64,000 nucleotides of DNA from Auanema rhodensis (lineage: Eukaryota; Nematoda; Chromadorea; Rhabditida; Rhabditidae): positions 16,434,001-16,498,000 of the forward strand of contig OZ059895.1 of assembly GCA_964057225.1 (NCBI GenBank), read 5' to 3'. The translations under genes were made by a program, and so were the position numbers. The notes beneath the pieces were generated by a model, which was not told where the DNA came from, made no database searches, and worked only from the letters and a program-made list of their open reading frames with translations. Shown here piece by piece: positions 63,805 to 64,000 of this stretch. Every line of letters starts with the position of its first letter. Positions within the stretch are counted from its first letter, which is position 1.

Positions 63805-63947
63805 TTATGTTTCAGCCTGAGGCACAATACGACTCGAATTATTTGAAGGCTGTATCGATGATGCTTGATTAGTCTGCAGTTGCCTGCTTGACCATGTGGT
63901 AGTTGTTTTAGCACCTATATGTGAAATTATACTTTTACTATTGAGAG
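63805..63947 (-). CDS. 3' terminal exon of a gene extending beyond the right edge
   Basis: A textbook acceptor (GCAAGTTTTCAG) is followed by two bases and 46 codons ending in TAA at 63805-63807. The protein reads LNSKSIISHIGAKTTTTW, then SSRQLQTNQASSIQPSNN and SSRIVPQAET. Ser, Thr, Gln and Asn dominate, typical of a disordered C-terminus. The rest of the gene lies upstream on the minus strand, outside the window, so the family cannot be named. The clean acceptor, absence of simple repeats and a downstream AATAAA support it. Confidence 0.55.
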
Positions 63948-64000
63948 CTGAAAACTTGCTTGTCGAAATGAATAAATCAGGTGAATATTTGAGAAACATT
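63948..64000 (-). other. Intron end at the right edge
   Basis: Sequence upstream of the terminal exon on the minus strand. It ends in the TTTTCAG acceptor and is presumed intronic; too short to say more. Confidence 0.45.

Noticed and set aside
1-64000. tRNA genes, CRISPR arrays, bacterial operons or transposase genes
   Set aside because: I looked for tRNA B-box-like words (GGTTCGAATCC), regularly spaced direct repeats with unique spacers and transposase- or reverse-transcriptase-like motifs, and saw none I could support.

Overview
This window looks like one piece of an animal nuclear genome. It is AT-rich and gene-poor, with no operon structure and no bacterial or organellar signals. Coding sequence is in short exons bounded by GT...AG introns. 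Acceptors are typically TTTCAG, TTGCAG or TTCCAG. Introns are either very short (48, 52 and 56 nt measured here) or many kilobases long. The acceptor style, the ~50-nt introns and scattered GGCGTGG and TACCGTAATCC words suggest a nematode, or failing that another invertebrate. That assignment is an inference; there is no ribosomal or mitochondrial marker to settle it. Most long ORFs are by-products of (GA)n/(CT)n, (TA)n and (ATC)n microsatellites and are not genes.

Layout. (1) About 0.5-2.7 kb, minus strand: consecutive exons of a Q/A/S-rich protein of unknown family, continuing off the left edge; a GC-rich, CCAAT-containing island at 3.49-3.62 kb is a plausible promoter. (2) 2.7-29 kb: mostly intergenic or intronic and full of microsatellites. 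A phase-compatible chain of possible plus-strand exons lies at 10.08-12.40 kb (candidate only). (3) 29.05-49.96 kb, plus strand: the best-supported gene, an ankyrin-repeat protein with the architecture of the SOWAH (sosondowah) family. The ankyrin exons are packed into 45.38-47.01 kb; the rest is spread over introns of up to about 8 kb. (4) 50-63.8 kb: AT-rich sequence with almost no coding signal, except a mixed-frame protein-like block at 53.8-54.8 kb (possible gene or pseudogene). (5) 63.81-63.95 kb, minus strand: a clean 3'-terminal exon of a gene that starts beyond the right edge.

No pathway links these genes. The most unusual non-coding content is a dispersed family of small palindromes built on ATATAGTTA/TAACTATAT, repeated perfect TGACGTCA palindromes, several tight clusters of CACGTG/ACGTG sites, and a long stretch (1.8-10.6 kb) in which nearly every purine/pyrimidine microsatellite has its purines on the plus strand.
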